DNA from: Chloroflexota bacterium
Lineage (GTDB): Bacteria; Chloroflexota; Limnocylindria; Limnocylindrales; CSP1-4
NCBI GenBank assembly: GCA_003171255.1
Contig: PMYK01000047.1
Coordinates: 1,083-51,938, forward strand
Length of the DNA: 50,856 nt
Direction: 5' to 3'
A program made the position numbers and the translations under genes. Below, in pieces: positions 18,139-26,549 of the stretch. Positions within the stretch are counted from its first letter, which is position 1. Every line of letters starts with the position of its first letter. The notes beneath the pieces were generated by a model that saw only the letters and a program-made list of their open reading frames with translations, had not been told where the DNA came from and searched no databases.

Positions 18139-18775
18139 CGGTCGGTTCCTCAATCGCTGCCTGGAGGGTGGCTGGCAGGCGGATCGGGCGACCCATCAAC
18201 GCCAGCGGCGTGTGGGCCAGGATCCACAGGTCGAGCTTAGTGGACCGGTGGCGAAGATATGCGGCGTCGATGGCGACCTTGCGCGGCAGGATCTTCTCGC
18301 GGTAGTGCGCGTCGGGGTCCGAAGAGTCGTCGAGAAGCCGGCCCTCGTCGTGATACACGAGCTGCGTCAGGCCGGCGATCCCCGGCCTGGCGGTGAAGAC
18401 CTCGCGGTGGAACGGCAGGTCGAGGTCCACGTAGCGCGGGTCCTCGGGCCGCGGCCCAACGAGTCGCATCTGGCCACCGGCCACGTTCCACAGCTGGGGC
18501 AGCTCGTCCAGGCGGAAGCGGCGGAGCAGGCTGCCGACTCGGGTGATGCGATCGTCCCGGCCGCGCGTGATGCCCGGTCCCTCGTCGGGGCGGTTGGCGC
18601 GCATGGTCCGAAGCTTGAGGCATCTGAACGGCCGACCGCCCGCCCCCACTCGCTCGGCCCGGAAGAGGACCGGCCCGGACGTCTCCAGACGGACTGCCAG
18701 CCCCAGGGCCAGTAGAAGCGGCGCGGTCAGGATCGCGAGGAAGAAGCCGGCGACTCGCTGGACGGGGTCAGGCAT
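18131..18775 (-). CDS. Short phosphoglycosyltransferase (PglC-like)
   Basis: A 214-residue monotopic enzyme that moves a sugar phosphate from a UDP-sugar to a polyprenyl phosphate. It has a re-entrant hydrophobic helix (about residues 7-28), [24 protein letters not shown] and LVGPRPEDPRY; the Asp-Glu of DELPQ is catalytic. It has no polytopic N-terminus, unlike the enzyme at 12011. First gene of the operon with the dehydratase and aminotransferase, so its substrate is probably the amino sugar they make. A 9-codon ATG frame just upstream ends inside its start codon; see findings. Confidence 0.9.
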   Translation of the reverse strand: MPDPVQRVAGFFLAILTAPLLLALGLAVRLETSGPVLFRAERVGAGGRPFRCLKLRTMRANRPDEGPGITRGRDDRITRVGSLLRRFRLDELPQLWNVAGGQMRLVGPRPEDPRYVDLDLPFHREVFTARPGIAGLTQLVYHDEGRLLDDSSDPDAHYREKILPRKVAIDAAYLRHRSTKLDLWILAHTPLALMGRPIRLPATLQAAIEEPTDA

Positions 18776-18856
18776 GGTTGAGGCCGGGTGCTCTCATCGG
18801 CGCCGATCCTACTCGGTCGGAGTGTGGCCCGCTCCGGTCGGGGGCCATCGACACTG

Positions 18857-18862
18857 TATATT
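18857..18862 (+). promoter_or_regulatory. -10 element of the flippase gene (leaderless type)
   Basis: TATATT lies exactly 6 bases before ATG 18869, with TG just before it. Transcription would begin at the A of the start codon. No -35 consensus lies 17 bp upstream. Confidence 0.55.
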
Positions 18863-18868
18863 CCCGCC

Positions 18869-20314
18869 ATGCCGTCAACTCCCCAGGCGCCCGGGCCCGA
18901 TGCCGACGCGCTCCCGAAGCGCGCCGGCTGGGCCAACGACACGTCGCTCTTCGCGTCGCGAGTGGTCGTGATCTTCGCCACGAAGATCGCCCAGTTCGTG
19001 ATGGGCGGGGCCACTTTGTTCCTCGCCCTGGTTCTCCTCAGCACCGCTCAATACGGTGAGTACGGAGTGCTGCTGACCTGGGTCGGCCTGCTCTTCGCCT
19101 TCGGCCAGCTGGGGATGCCGGCCGCGATGACCTACATGGCCGGCCGGGGCGGGTCGGTGAAGTCATTGCAGCGGATCGAGCTGGGGCTGACGGCCGCAAT
19201 CTCGTTGGCCCTCGCGGCGGCTGCGATCGTGGCTCTGCCTGTGCTCGAAACGACCGCTCTCAAGGCCCTTGCGGGATCGGATGCCACCGCCTCCGACGAT
19301 CTGCTTCGACTGATGCTCGTGGCTGTGCCGATGCTGCTCCTCACGCAATTCGGCGCCGGGATCCTCTACACGCACGGCGAGAACCGTGCCTACAACCGGA
19401 TCCAGGTCGCCGTTGCGGCGGCAATGCTGATCCTGACCGCGCTCCTCCTCGGGTTCGTTCCCTTCGGTGTTAGCGGCGCCATCGCCGCGTACCTCATCGC
19501 GAACGGAGCCGGCGCCATCGCCGTTGTCTACGAGGTCCACAAGCTGGCACGACGCACCGAGGGAACGCTGAGTGGACCAGTCCCCTTTGGCGAATTCGCC
19601 CGCTATGGGCTCAAGCTCTACCCGCAGAGCATCACGAGCTTCTTCAGCTATCGAGCCGATGTGCTGTTGCTGAGCTGGATGCTGGGCGATCTGAAGATCA
19701 TCGCCGCCTACTACATGGCGGTCCGGATCGCGGAGATGACCTTCTACGTGCCGGATTCGATCAGCGCCATGCTCTACCCGGCCATCTCCGCCTCGAACCG
19801 GGCCGAGGCCGATCGACTGGCCCCGGCGGTGTCGCGGATGGCGATGCTGACGACCTTCATGGCTGCCGCGGCGGTCGTGCCCGCCGGGTTCGTGATGATC
19901 TTCGGATTCCTCAGGCCGGAGTACCATGCCGCCTTCCCGGCCCTCGTGGTCATCATGCCCGGCATCCTGTCGCTCAGTCTCTCGAAGGTCCTGGCGTCGT
20001 ATGTCTCCGGTCTGGGTCGGCCCATTGCGACCGCCGTTGCAGGGATCGTGGGCTTGACCGTCAACCTCGCGGCCAACCTGATCCTCATTCCCAGGTGGGG
20101 GATCGTGGGCGCCTCTGCCGCATCGCTGATCTCCTACACCTGCCACGCCTCGATCCTGCTCTTCGTCTCGAGCCGATGGGCGAAGGTGTCACCGCTGGCA
20201 TTCATCGTGCCGCGACGGGCGGAGTTCGAGCGTCTCCGACGGATGCTCCTCGAGGGTCTGGCGATGGTTCGCTCGGCGGCAATGCGTCGATGGCGCGGCC
20301 CCGTCGGCCGGTAG
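18869..20314 (+). CDS. Wzx-type oligosaccharide flippase
   Basis: Polytopic MATE/MVF-fold protein that flips lipid-linked repeat units across the membrane. It has 481 residues and about 12-14 hydrophobic segments spread evenly from about residue 30 to 460. The N-terminal SRVVVIFATKIAQFVMGG helix with polar residues and the GLGRPIATAVAGIVGLTVNLAANLILIP stretch near residue 390 (read in parts) are typical of polysaccharide exporters. ATG 18869 is chosen because the -10 element lies 6 bases upstream; the frame itself is open to 18788. Basic C-terminal tail. Divergent from the PglC-like operon. Confidence 0.9.
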   Translation: MPSTPQAPGPDADALPKRAGWANDTSLFASRVVVIFATKIAQFVMGGATLFLALVLLSTAQYGEYGVLLTWVGLLFAFGQLGMPAAMTYMAGRGGSVKSLQRIELGLTAAISLALAAAAIVALPVLETTALKALAGSDATASDDLLRLMLVAVPMLLLTQFGAGILYTHGENRAYNRIQVAVAAAMLILTALLLGFVPFGVSGAIAAYLIANGAGAIAVVYEVHKLARRTEGTLSGPVPFGEFARYGLKLYPQSITSFFSYRADVLLLSWMLGDLKIIAAYYMAVRIAEMTFYVPDSISAMLYPAISASNRAEADRLAPAVSRMAMLTTFMAAAAVVPAGFVMIFGFLRPEYHAAFPALVVIMPGILSLSLSKVLASYVSGLGRPIATAVAGIVGLTVNLAANLILIPRWGIVGASAASLISYTCHASILLFVSSRWAKVSPLAFIVPRRAEFERLRRMLLEGLAMVRSAAMRRWRGPVGR

Positions 20315-20322
20315 CCTGCGGG

Positions 20323-21432
20323 TCAGGCGCGCCTGGGCCTCGAAACGACGCCGGCGTAAACGCTCTCCATTCGATCGACGCAGCTTTCCCAGCGGTACTC
20401 GGCCTCGATCTTCCGCCGTCCGGCCTCACCGTACCGCGACCTGAGCTCAACGTCGGCGAATAGTGTCGCCAGCGCCCCGGCCAGCGCCGCCGGATCCTCC
20501 GGCGGAACCAGGATGCCGGTCTCGCCGTCGACGACGATCTCGGGTATTCCGCCGACCCGTGACGCCACGACGGGCAGGCCGGTCGCCGACGCTTCGGCCG
20601 CAGCCACGCCCCATTCCTCGCGGCGCGAAGGCATGGCGAAGATGTCCAGGTCGGCGAGCAGCGGCGCTACCTCCGAGTGGGGCAGGCGGCCCAGGAAGCG
20701 AACTCGATCGTCGAGTCCCAGCGTCTTGACCCGCTCCTCCAGGGTGGCTGTCAAACCCGCGTCTCCGGTGATCAGGACCTCGAACGGGCAGTCGGAGGGC
20801 AGTCGGCCGAGAGCTTCGATCAGAACGTCCGGTCCGTACTTTGGGTCGAGGGCGACTTTCACGAAGCCCACCCGGATCGGGCCGGGTCGTCGCTTTGCGG
20901 TGGCGGGACGGAAGCGCCGGAGGTCGATGCCGAAAGGCACGACCGTTGCCTCGAGGCCGAAGCGTCGACGCACCGTGTCGGCGAGGAACTGGCTGGTGGC
21001 GGTGATCGCGTCGGCCGCGCGGAAGAGCCCGCGGAGCTGGCGGCCGCGAACCCGAGCCAGGAGACCCGGCCCCTCGGTGGTGACGTCCGCGCCCCAGGCG
21101 TGGAGGACGATCGGGTGGAGCCCGCGCATCCCCGTCGCGAGGAAGCCGTCGGGGACGCCGTGCACGACGATGACGCCTCGCTCCGAGCGCGCCACCCGAG
21201 CCATCGCCCGCCGCAGTTCGACGAACGCCGCGACGCGCCCCAACGCAGATCGGCCGCGTCCCGAGAGGTCGATCGGCACGACTGTGTGCCCGCGCGCCGC
21301 CATGGCCGCCGACCAGCGCTGGATGTGCACGCTCCGCGGGTCGCCGACCATGCCCAGCGTCAGACGGGGAGTGCCAGAGTTTGGGGCGGGCGCCCCGGCG
21401 GGCGTACTCGTCGATTGCCTCATCGGTCCCAT
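20323..21432 (-). CDS. Family 4 glycosyltransferase
   Basis: GT-B retaining glycosyltransferase of 369 residues. The N-terminal half has GMVGDPRSVHIQRWSAAMAA and the C-terminal half has the nucleotide-sugar site RREEWGVAAAEASATGLPVV, the E-x7-E motif of GT4, followed by GGIPEIVVDGETGILVPPEDP. No signal peptide or membrane segment. It ends 8 bases from the convergent flippase gene. It should extend the repeat unit; donor unknown. Confidence 0.92.
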   Translation of the reverse strand: MGPMRQSTSTPAGAPAPNSGTPRLTLGMVGDPRSVHIQRWSAAMAARGHTVVPIDLSGRGRSALGRVAAFVELRRAMARVARSERGVIVVHGVPDGFLATGMRGLHPIVLHAWGADVTTEGPGLLARVRGRQLRGLFRAADAITATSQFLADTVRRRFGLEATVVPFGIDLRRFRPATAKRRPGPIRVGFVKVALDPKYGPDVLIEALGRLPSDCPFEVLITGDAGLTATLEERVKTLGLDDRVRFLGRLPHSEVAPLLADLDIFAMPSRREEWGVAAAEASATGLPVVASRVGGIPEIVVDGETGILVPPEDPAALAGALATLFADVELRSRYGEAGRRKIEAEYRWESCVDRMESVYAGVVSRPRRA

Positions 21433-21507
21433 CTTCGCATGTCGTTGCGCGCCGAGCGGCTCGTCGTCGAAGGGCCCCCAAACGACACCTCAGCCGCCAG
21501 GATCGCT

Positions 21508-21513
21508 TACGAT
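21508..21513 (+). promoter_or_regulatory. -10 element of the polymerase gene (leaderless type)
   Basis: TACGAT lies exactly 6 bases before ATG 21520. No -35 consensus is seen at the standard distance. Confidence 0.5.
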
Positions 21514-21519
21514 CGACCG

Positions 21520-23103
21520 ATGATGCTCAGCCTTCGCCGGACCGCCTCCGGCCTGTTCGCCTGGCTCCGGGCCGAGGAGCCCGATCTGGCGGTTGGCCTG
21601 CTGGCGATCGCCGCCGCTCTCGCCGCCGCGGCGGTCTGCCTGCCGCGTGGCTTCGAACGTGGCGGCATCCAGGTTCCGGCGGTGGCCGCCTGGGGGGTCA
21701 TGGGGCTGGGCGTGGCAATTGCCGCCCTGGCGGCCCTGCGCCCGTGGCCGGCCCTGCTGGTCTGGATCGTCTTCATGCCGTTCTTCACCGCCGCGCGAAT
21801 CGGCCCGGTGGTGGGCTGGGTCCAGGTCACGAGTTCGACGGTCATCCTGGCAACGCTCGTGTGCTCGTGCCTGCTCGGCTTCCGCCGGGCCAGGCCTGCG
21901 GTCGCGGCGCCGCCGTTGGCTCTCGGCGGCTTGATCGTGCTGCTGGCGATCATCTCGACCGTCGTCTCTCCCGATCTCTCGACCGGAGTCTCGATCACGC
22001 TGCACGGCATCGTCGAGCCGGTCGCAATCGCGATCCTTCTCGTCCTTCTCCGGCCGGGCCTCCGCGGGCTGGTGGCGCTGGCCGTGGCTATGTCCGTGTC
22101 GGTGGCGATTGCCGGGGCGGTCAACCTGGCCCGGATGCTCCTCGTGGTCCATGCCCTGAGCGATTTCGAGACGCTCCGGGGCGAATTGGGGAGGATCACG
22201 TACTACAACGTGGGGCTCTTCGGCGGGATGCTGGTCATGGTCCTGCCCCTGGCGGCGGTTGTCATCGCGCGCCCGGACCTGCCGGCGGGGGTCCTGGAAC
22301 GGGCCGCGTCGGCCGTGGCGACGGCGGCGGGCCGGACTGCCACCGCCTGGCGTCCTGAAACAGCCGCGCGGGCGACCCGGGCGGTCCGATTCTCAGCCTG
22401 GGCCGTGTTCGCCTTCGCTCTGCTGGTGATCGACCTCACCTTCTCCAAGAGCGCCTGGATCGCCGCCCTGGTTCTCGGTCTGGCGCTGGCGCTGGCCGTG
22501 CCCGGCACATGGCGTCGACGTGCCGCCGGGCTGGTCGGGGTGGCGGCGGTCGCCGGGCTGTTCGTGGCGACCTCGATCGTGACGTTCGCTCCGTCGAGCG
22601 ATCGCAATGGCTCGCTGGACCCGAATTCCGTCGAGGGCGAGACCTCCATCACCGGGCGCTTCCTGGCGACCGAGGCCGCTCTCCAGATGACGGTCGACCA
22701 CCCGCTCGTGGGTGTCGGGCCGGGCCAATTCGGCGTGGAGTTCTCGGGCCCGTATCACAACCCCCAGGTCAAGGAGGCGCTCCAATCGGCCCACGACATG
22801 ATCCCGAACGTGGCCGCCGAGTATGGCCTGCCGCTGGCGCTGGTGTTCAGCCTGACGGTGCTGGCGGCACTGCTGGTCGCCTGGCGTCGGTGGCGGGCCG
22901 GGGTCGGGCTGGCGGGGCTTCTGGCGCTGGGTTTCGGGCTGGCCCTGGTCGGGTTCATGGTCGTGGCGACCCTCTTCGGCACAGACCTGTACCGAACCTA
23001 CCGCTACATGAACACCGACCTCCTGTATCTGGGCCTGATCCTTGGCGCGATCGCGGTGCTGGCCACTCGCGTTGAGCCGCCACAGGCGACCAGTGGTGAC
23101 TGA
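21520..23103 (+). CDS. O-antigen polymerase/ligase family membrane protein (Wzy/WaaL type)
   Basis: A 527-residue protein with about 12 membrane segments. A large external loop between about residues 360 and 430 contains TGRFLATEAALQMTVDHPL and GVGPGQFGVEF, the Wzy_C signature. Such proteins polymerise flipped repeat units or ligate glycan to an acceptor. It starts with two consecutive ATG codons; the first is preceded by TACGAT at 6 bases. The next glycosyltransferase gene overlaps its end. In a monoderm organism a polymerase role is more likely than lipid A ligation. Confidence 0.85.
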   Translation: MMLSLRRTASGLFAWLRAEEPDLAVGLLAIAAALAAAAVCLPRGFERGGIQVPAVAAWGVMGLGVAIAALAALRPWPALLVWIVFMPFFTAARIGPVVGWVQVTSSTVILATLVCSCLLGFRRARPAVAAPPLALGGLIVLLAIISTVVSPDLSTGVSITLHGIVEPVAIAILLVLLRPGLRGLVALAVAMSVSVAIAGAVNLARMLLVVHALSDFETLRGELGRITYYNVGLFGGMLVMVLPLAAVVIARPDLPAGVLERAASAVATAAGRTATAWRPETAARATRAVRFSAWAVFAFALLVIDLTFSKSAWIAALVLGLALALAVPGTWRRRAAGLVGVAAVAGLFVATSIVTFAPSSDRNGSLDPNSVEGETSITGRFLATEAALQMTVDHPLVGVGPGQFGVEFSGPYHNPQVKEALQSAHDMIPNVAAEYGLPLALVFSLTVLAALLVAWRRWRAGVGLAGLLALGFGLALVGFMVVATLFGTDLYRTYRYMNTDLLYLGLILGAIAVLATRVEPPQATSGD

Positions 23104-24136
23104 GCGGCCGGCTCGGCTGCTGATCGTCACCAGCCTCTACCCCTCGCCCGACCGGCCGCAGATGGGCGTCTTCGTGGCCCGGCGAGTGGCGGCGCTTCGC
23201 GAGCGAGGCGTCCAGGTCGTGGTCGTCGCCCCGGCCGACTATCGCCACTCCATGCTCCGTCGCCACCTGACGATCCTGTGGGGAGCGCTCACGGCACGCG
23301 GCCGCTTCGATGGTGTGGAGGGCCACGTCGTCTATCCCACCGGCCTGATCGCACTTCTCGCGGCGCGTCTGCGGCGCATCCCGGTCCTCGTCTACGCCCA
23401 CGGCACAGACGTGCTCGTGGCGGCCAGGCGCAACCGCCTCCATGCCCTGGTCGCGCGGTTCGTGGTCAGGCACGCCGATGCCCGGGTCGCGAACTCGCGC
23501 TGGGTTGCCGATGCCGTGGCCGCGCTCGGCGGTGAGGCCGAGGTCGTTCCGCCCGGCGTCGACTTCGATTCGTTCAAGCCCGGCGACGCGGCGGCTGCGA
23601 GGACTCGACTCGGCCTGGCATCGGGCGCCCGCATCGCGCTGTTCATCGGCGGCCTGGTCGAAGTCAAGGGCCCCGATGTGTTTGCCGAGGCAATGGCCGA
23701 CCTGCCCGGCTGGCTCGGTCTGGTGGTTGGCGATGGGCCGCTGGTCGGGCGGATCGCCGCGATCGGCACCGTCAGTCTGCATCCGGCCGTGCCCCCGGCC
23801 GAAGTGGCCGACTGGATGACCGCCACCGACGTGGTCGTGGTCCCGTCGCGCGGCGAAGGGCTTGGTCTGGCGGCGGTGGAGGCTCTCGCCTGCGGGCGTC
23901 CGGTCGTGGCATCGGCCGTGGGCGGTCTCCCGGAGCTGGTCCGGGATGGCGAGAACGGCCTGCTCGTGGCGCCGGGCGATGCGGCCGGTCTGGCGGCGGC
24001 GCTGGATCGACTCTCCGACGATGGGCTCCGGGCGCGGCTCGGGAGCGCCGGTCCGGCCTCAGTCGCCGCCCACGGTCTGCCCGCGGCGACCGCGGCGATG
24101 GCACGGGTCTGGGCGGAGCTCGGCGTCCGGCTATAG
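23093..24136 (+). CDS. Family 4 glycosyltransferase
   Basis: A 347-residue GT-B enzyme that starts at GTG 23093 or 23096, overlapping the stop of the polymerase gene and so probably coupled to it. It has LLIVTSLYPSPDRPQMGVFV at the N-terminus, the PPGVDFDSFKP linker, and the donor-site motif SRGEGLGLAAVEALACGRPV with GGLPELVRDGENGLLV after it. Closest in style to mannosyl or glucosyl transferases of capsule loci. Its stop overlaps the next gene on the other strand by 6 bases. Confidence 0.92.
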   Translation: MVTERPARLLIVTSLYPSPDRPQMGVFVARRVAALRERGVQVVVVAPADYRHSMLRRHLTILWGALTARGRFDGVEGHVVYPTGLIALLAARLRRIPVLVYAHGTDVLVAARRNRLHALVARFVVRHADARVANSRWVADAVAALGGEAEVVPPGVDFDSFKPGDAAAARTRLGLASGARIALFIGGLVEVKGPDVFAEAMADLPGWLGLVVGDGPLVGRIAAIGTVSLHPAVPPAEVADWMTATDVVVVPSRGEGLGLAAVEALACGRPVVASAVGGLPELVRDGENGLLVAPGDAAGLAAALDRLSDDGLRARLGSAGPASVAAHGLPAATAAMARVWAELGVRL

Positions 24137-25384
24137 CCTCGGGTTCTGGCCTCGGCCCTTGCCGTAGCGGTCGCTCAGCCGATCGTAGATCCGGAGCAGC
24201 TGCTGCGATTGCACGGCCCAGTTGTATGTCGTCTCGGCCGCCACTCGAGCGCTCCGACGTCGGGCGGCCCGCTGCTCCTTCGGCTCGGCGAGCAGCTCCT
24301 TGATCGCGACCGCCAGCGATTCGTGGCTCGATGTGTCGCGAGCGATGCCGGCGCCGGTCTCGGTCACGATGCGCCGCATCTCCGGGAAGTCGCTGACGAC
24401 CATCGGCACGCCGGCCTCCATGTACTCGAACAGCTTGTTCGGAGTGCCGAGGACGTTGTTCCGATCGACCGGCTGGAAGGCGATGATTCCCACATCGGCG
24501 TCGCAGACCCAGTTGGGCAGGTCCGCGATCGGCACGGCCGGCACGACGAACAGGCGGCCGCGGTAGTCGTCTTCGGTCGCGAGCGTGGCATATATGTCGA
24601 CGAGGTTGCCGTAGCCGAGCAGCACCACGGCTGCCTCTACGGGCAGCAGCGGAATGGCGTCGACGAGCTGTTCGACGCCGCGTCCGGGGCTGATGGCACC
24701 GTGGTACAGGATCAGGGGTCGCTGGCCAAGGTCGAGGTGGTCGCGCAGCTTGCCTCGCTTCCGCTCGGGCAACAGCGGCGGGCAGTTCATGAGCACGACC
24801 GGGTCGACGCCGTAGCGGTCGTGGAGTTCGGTCGCGATCGACTGGTTGACGGTGATGACGGCGTCGGCCTTGCGGCTGGCCCCGCCTTCGGACCGGCCGA
24901 GGAGTGTCCTGGCCGGAGCTGGGAGTCTGGTCACGGATCCGGCCTCGAGGAACAGTTCGTGGCTGTCGTGGACCAGACCGCCGCCGTGGCGCTTCTGGAG
25001 GCTGCGCGCTGTCAGGAGGCCAGGAAGATCGTGGCCGTGCCAGACGTCGGCGGCCGGCATCTGGCGCAGAGCCGCCTGGTTCCAGCTTCGATATGTGCTG
25101 GCGTAGCCCTTTGCCCAGCGCAGCCGAGCGAGGAGCCGGCCCACCTTGCCCGGCGACGCGGTGCTCAGGTACGGGCTGTCGGCTCCGGGCAGGAGCTCTC
25201 GGTGCCGTGGGGCCAGGGGAACGATGCGCGCGCCATCCAGCTGGAACGGGGCTCGCGGCGACGCCACAAGGGTCGCTACGGTCACCGAATGACCGGCTGC
25301 CGCGAGAGTCGCCATCTCGCGCCGGACCCGGGAGTCGTGGTCGATCTCCCCGTACAGCAGCATGGCGATCCGGAGCGGGCGCAT
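24131..25384 (-). CDS. Family 4 glycosyltransferase
   Basis: A 417-residue GT-B enzyme. It has RIAMLLYGEIDHDSRVRREM at the N-terminus, HGHDLPGLL and HDSHELF in the acceptor half, and the donor-site region NKLFEYMEAGVPMVVSDFPE in the C-terminal half. The full E-x7-E is altered compared with the other GT4 enzymes here (FEYMEAG), as in FkpM/WcaI-like groups. ATG 25384 has TACAAT exactly 6 bases upstream. The tail is rich in Arg and Gln. Convergent and overlapping by 6 bases with the preceding glycosyltransferase. Confidence 0.9.
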   Translation of the reverse strand: MRPLRIAMLLYGEIDHDSRVRREMATLAAAGHSVTVATLVASPRAPFQLDGARIVPLAPRHRELLPGADSPYLSTASPGKVGRLLARLRWAKGYASTYRSWNQAALRQMPAADVWHGHDLPGLLTARSLQKRHGGGLVHDSHELFLEAGSVTRLPAPARTLLGRSEGGASRKADAVITVNQSIATELHDRYGVDPVVLMNCPPLLPERKRGKLRDHLDLGQRPLILYHGAISPGRGVEQLVDAIPLLPVEAAVVLLGYGNLVDIYATLATEDDYRGRLFVVPAVPIADLPNWVCDADVGIIAFQPVDRNNVLGTPNKLFEYMEAGVPMVVSDFPEMRRIVTETGAGIARDTSSHESLAVAIKELLAEPKEQRAARRRSARVAAETTYNWAVQSQQLLRIYDRLSDRYGKGRGQNPRL

Positions 25385-25390
25385 CGGCGA

Positions 25391-25396
25391 ATTGTA
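25391..25396 (-). promoter_or_regulatory. -10 element of the minus-strand GT4 gene (leaderless type)
   Basis: TACAAT on the minus strand lies exactly 6 bases before ATG 25384. Confidence 0.55.
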
Positions 25397-25411
25397 GTCA
25401 GGCGCCGCGTA

Positions 25412-25452
25412 GCGGGGCGTCGTCGCCCCGCGTCGCGGCCCCGTCGCGGCCC
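25412..25452. repeat. 8-bp hairpin and 11-bp tandem repeat between divergent promoters
   Basis: GCGGGGCG and CGCCCCGC form a perfect stem (25412-25431, loop TCGT). Two copies of a CGTCGCGGCCC unit follow directly. They lie between the divergent -10 elements at 25391 and 25471 and could hold a shared regulatory site, or simply be GC-rich slippage. Confidence 0.4.
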
Positions 25453-25470
25453 CGTCGCCACGTCGCCGCC

Positions 25471-25476
25471 TATACT
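25471..25476 (+). promoter_or_regulatory. -10 element of the GT2 gene
   Basis: TATACT matches the consensus at five of six positions. It lies 50 bases before GTG 25527, leaving a leader of about 45 bases that contains the GGAGG ribosome site. No -35 consensus. Confidence 0.45.
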
Positions 25477-25526
25477 GGCCTGGCCTGCGCCGGCCCGAGG
25501 CGCACCGCCGCATGGAGGTCGACGCC

Positions 25527-26549
25527 GTGACAACGGCCCAGCCGCCGGTCGAGCGGCCGGCTGTGTCGACGGCGTTCCCGTTCGTCTCGGTCCTGCTGCC
25601 GGTTCGGGGCGAATCTCACGAGCTGGCCGAGTGCCTGGCGTCCCTGGCCCGCCAGACATATCCGCGCGACCGCTTCGAAGTCCTGATCGCCGACGCCTCC
25701 GACCGTCCGATCGACCCCGCGATCCTGCCGCACGGCATGGACGTCCACGTCTATCCGAACGAGGCCCGGGTCATGAGCCCCGGCCTGAACATGGCCGCCG
25801 GCCATGCGCGCGGCGAGTACCTGGCCATCGTCAGCGCCCACAGCTACCTGCCCGACGCCTACTTCCAGCGAATGCTGGCGACGGCCCGAGCCACCGGCGC
25901 GGCCAACGTCGGAACGCGGATCCGCAAGGTCGCCGGCTCGGCCTGGGGGTTGGCGATCGCCGCGGCCACTTCGAGCCCCTTCGGTGTGGGCAGCAGCATC
26001 CAGCACCACCGCGCCGAAGCCGGGCCCGCTGATTCGGCCTTTCCCGGGTTTATTGCCAGGCCCATGTTCGAGAAGCTCGGCGGCTTCAATGCCGCCCTGG
26101 CCTGCAACGAAGACGATGAGTTCAACGCCCGAGTCCGCGCCGCCGGGGGTCTTGTGTGGTACGAGCCGGCCGTCACGGTGGCCTATCGCCCGCGCGAGAC
26201 GCTGCTCGGCCTCTACCGACAGCATTTCCGGTACGGTCGCTGGAAGGTGGCAGTGGCGAGGCTCGGCGTTCCGGGCTATCTGCGACCGCGTCATGCGATT
26301 CCGAGTCTGGTGGTGGTTGGCGCGGTGGTGGGGCCGCTGCTCTCCGTCTTGTGGTGGCCGTTTGCCATCCCAACGGCGCTGGCCGCCCTTGCCTATTTGG
26401 CGCTGGCGCTCGTTGAGGGTCGGCGCATGGGTCGCCGCCACGGCGCCGCCACGTGGCGGACCGCACTCGTATTCCCGGTCGTCCACGCCGGCTACGGAAT
26501 CGGGTTCCTGCGCGGGCTCCTCGATCGCGGGTTGCCCCGCGAGGGCTAG
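25527..26549 (+). CDS. Family 2 glycosyltransferase with C-terminal membrane helices (ExoA-like)
   Basis: A 340-residue protein. GTG 25527 is chosen over ATG 25512 because GGAGG (25514-25518) lies 8 bases upstream of it. The GT-A domain has SVLLPVRGES, LIADASDRP, GLNMAAGHARGEYLAI and the acceptor-binding EDDEFNARVR, corresponding to the ED motif of family 2. QHFRYGRWK matches the QxxRW-like motif of processive or membrane-bound members. Two or three hydrophobic segments (about residues 255-335) anchor it. Similar to ExoA succinoglycan glucosyltransferases. Overlaps the convergent Nramp gene by 4 bases. Confidence 0.9.
   Translation: MTTAQPPVERPAVSTAFPFVSVLLPVRGESHELAECLASLARQTYPRDRFEVLIADASDRPIDPAILPHGMDVHVYPNEARVMSPGLNMAAGHARGEYLAIVSAHSYLPDAYFQRMLATARATGAANVGTRIRKVAGSAWGLAIAAATSSPFGVGSSIQHHRAEAGPADSAFPGFIARPMFEKLGGFNAALACNEDDEFNARVRAAGGLVWYEPAVTVAYRPRETLLGLYRQHFRYGRWKVAVARLGVPGYLRPRHAIPSLVVVGAVVGPLLSVLWWPFAIPTALAALAYLALALVEGRRMGRRHGAATWRTALVFPVVHAGYGIGFLRGLLDRGLPREG

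Noticed and set aside
16198-18240. A 680-codon open frame on the plus strand
   Set aside because: It lies opposite the CapD/PglF-like gene. The plus-strand product has no motif and the composition of a GC-rich antisense frame. Similar long antisense frames at 24209-26032, 27889-29262 and 40433-41953 were left out for the same reason.
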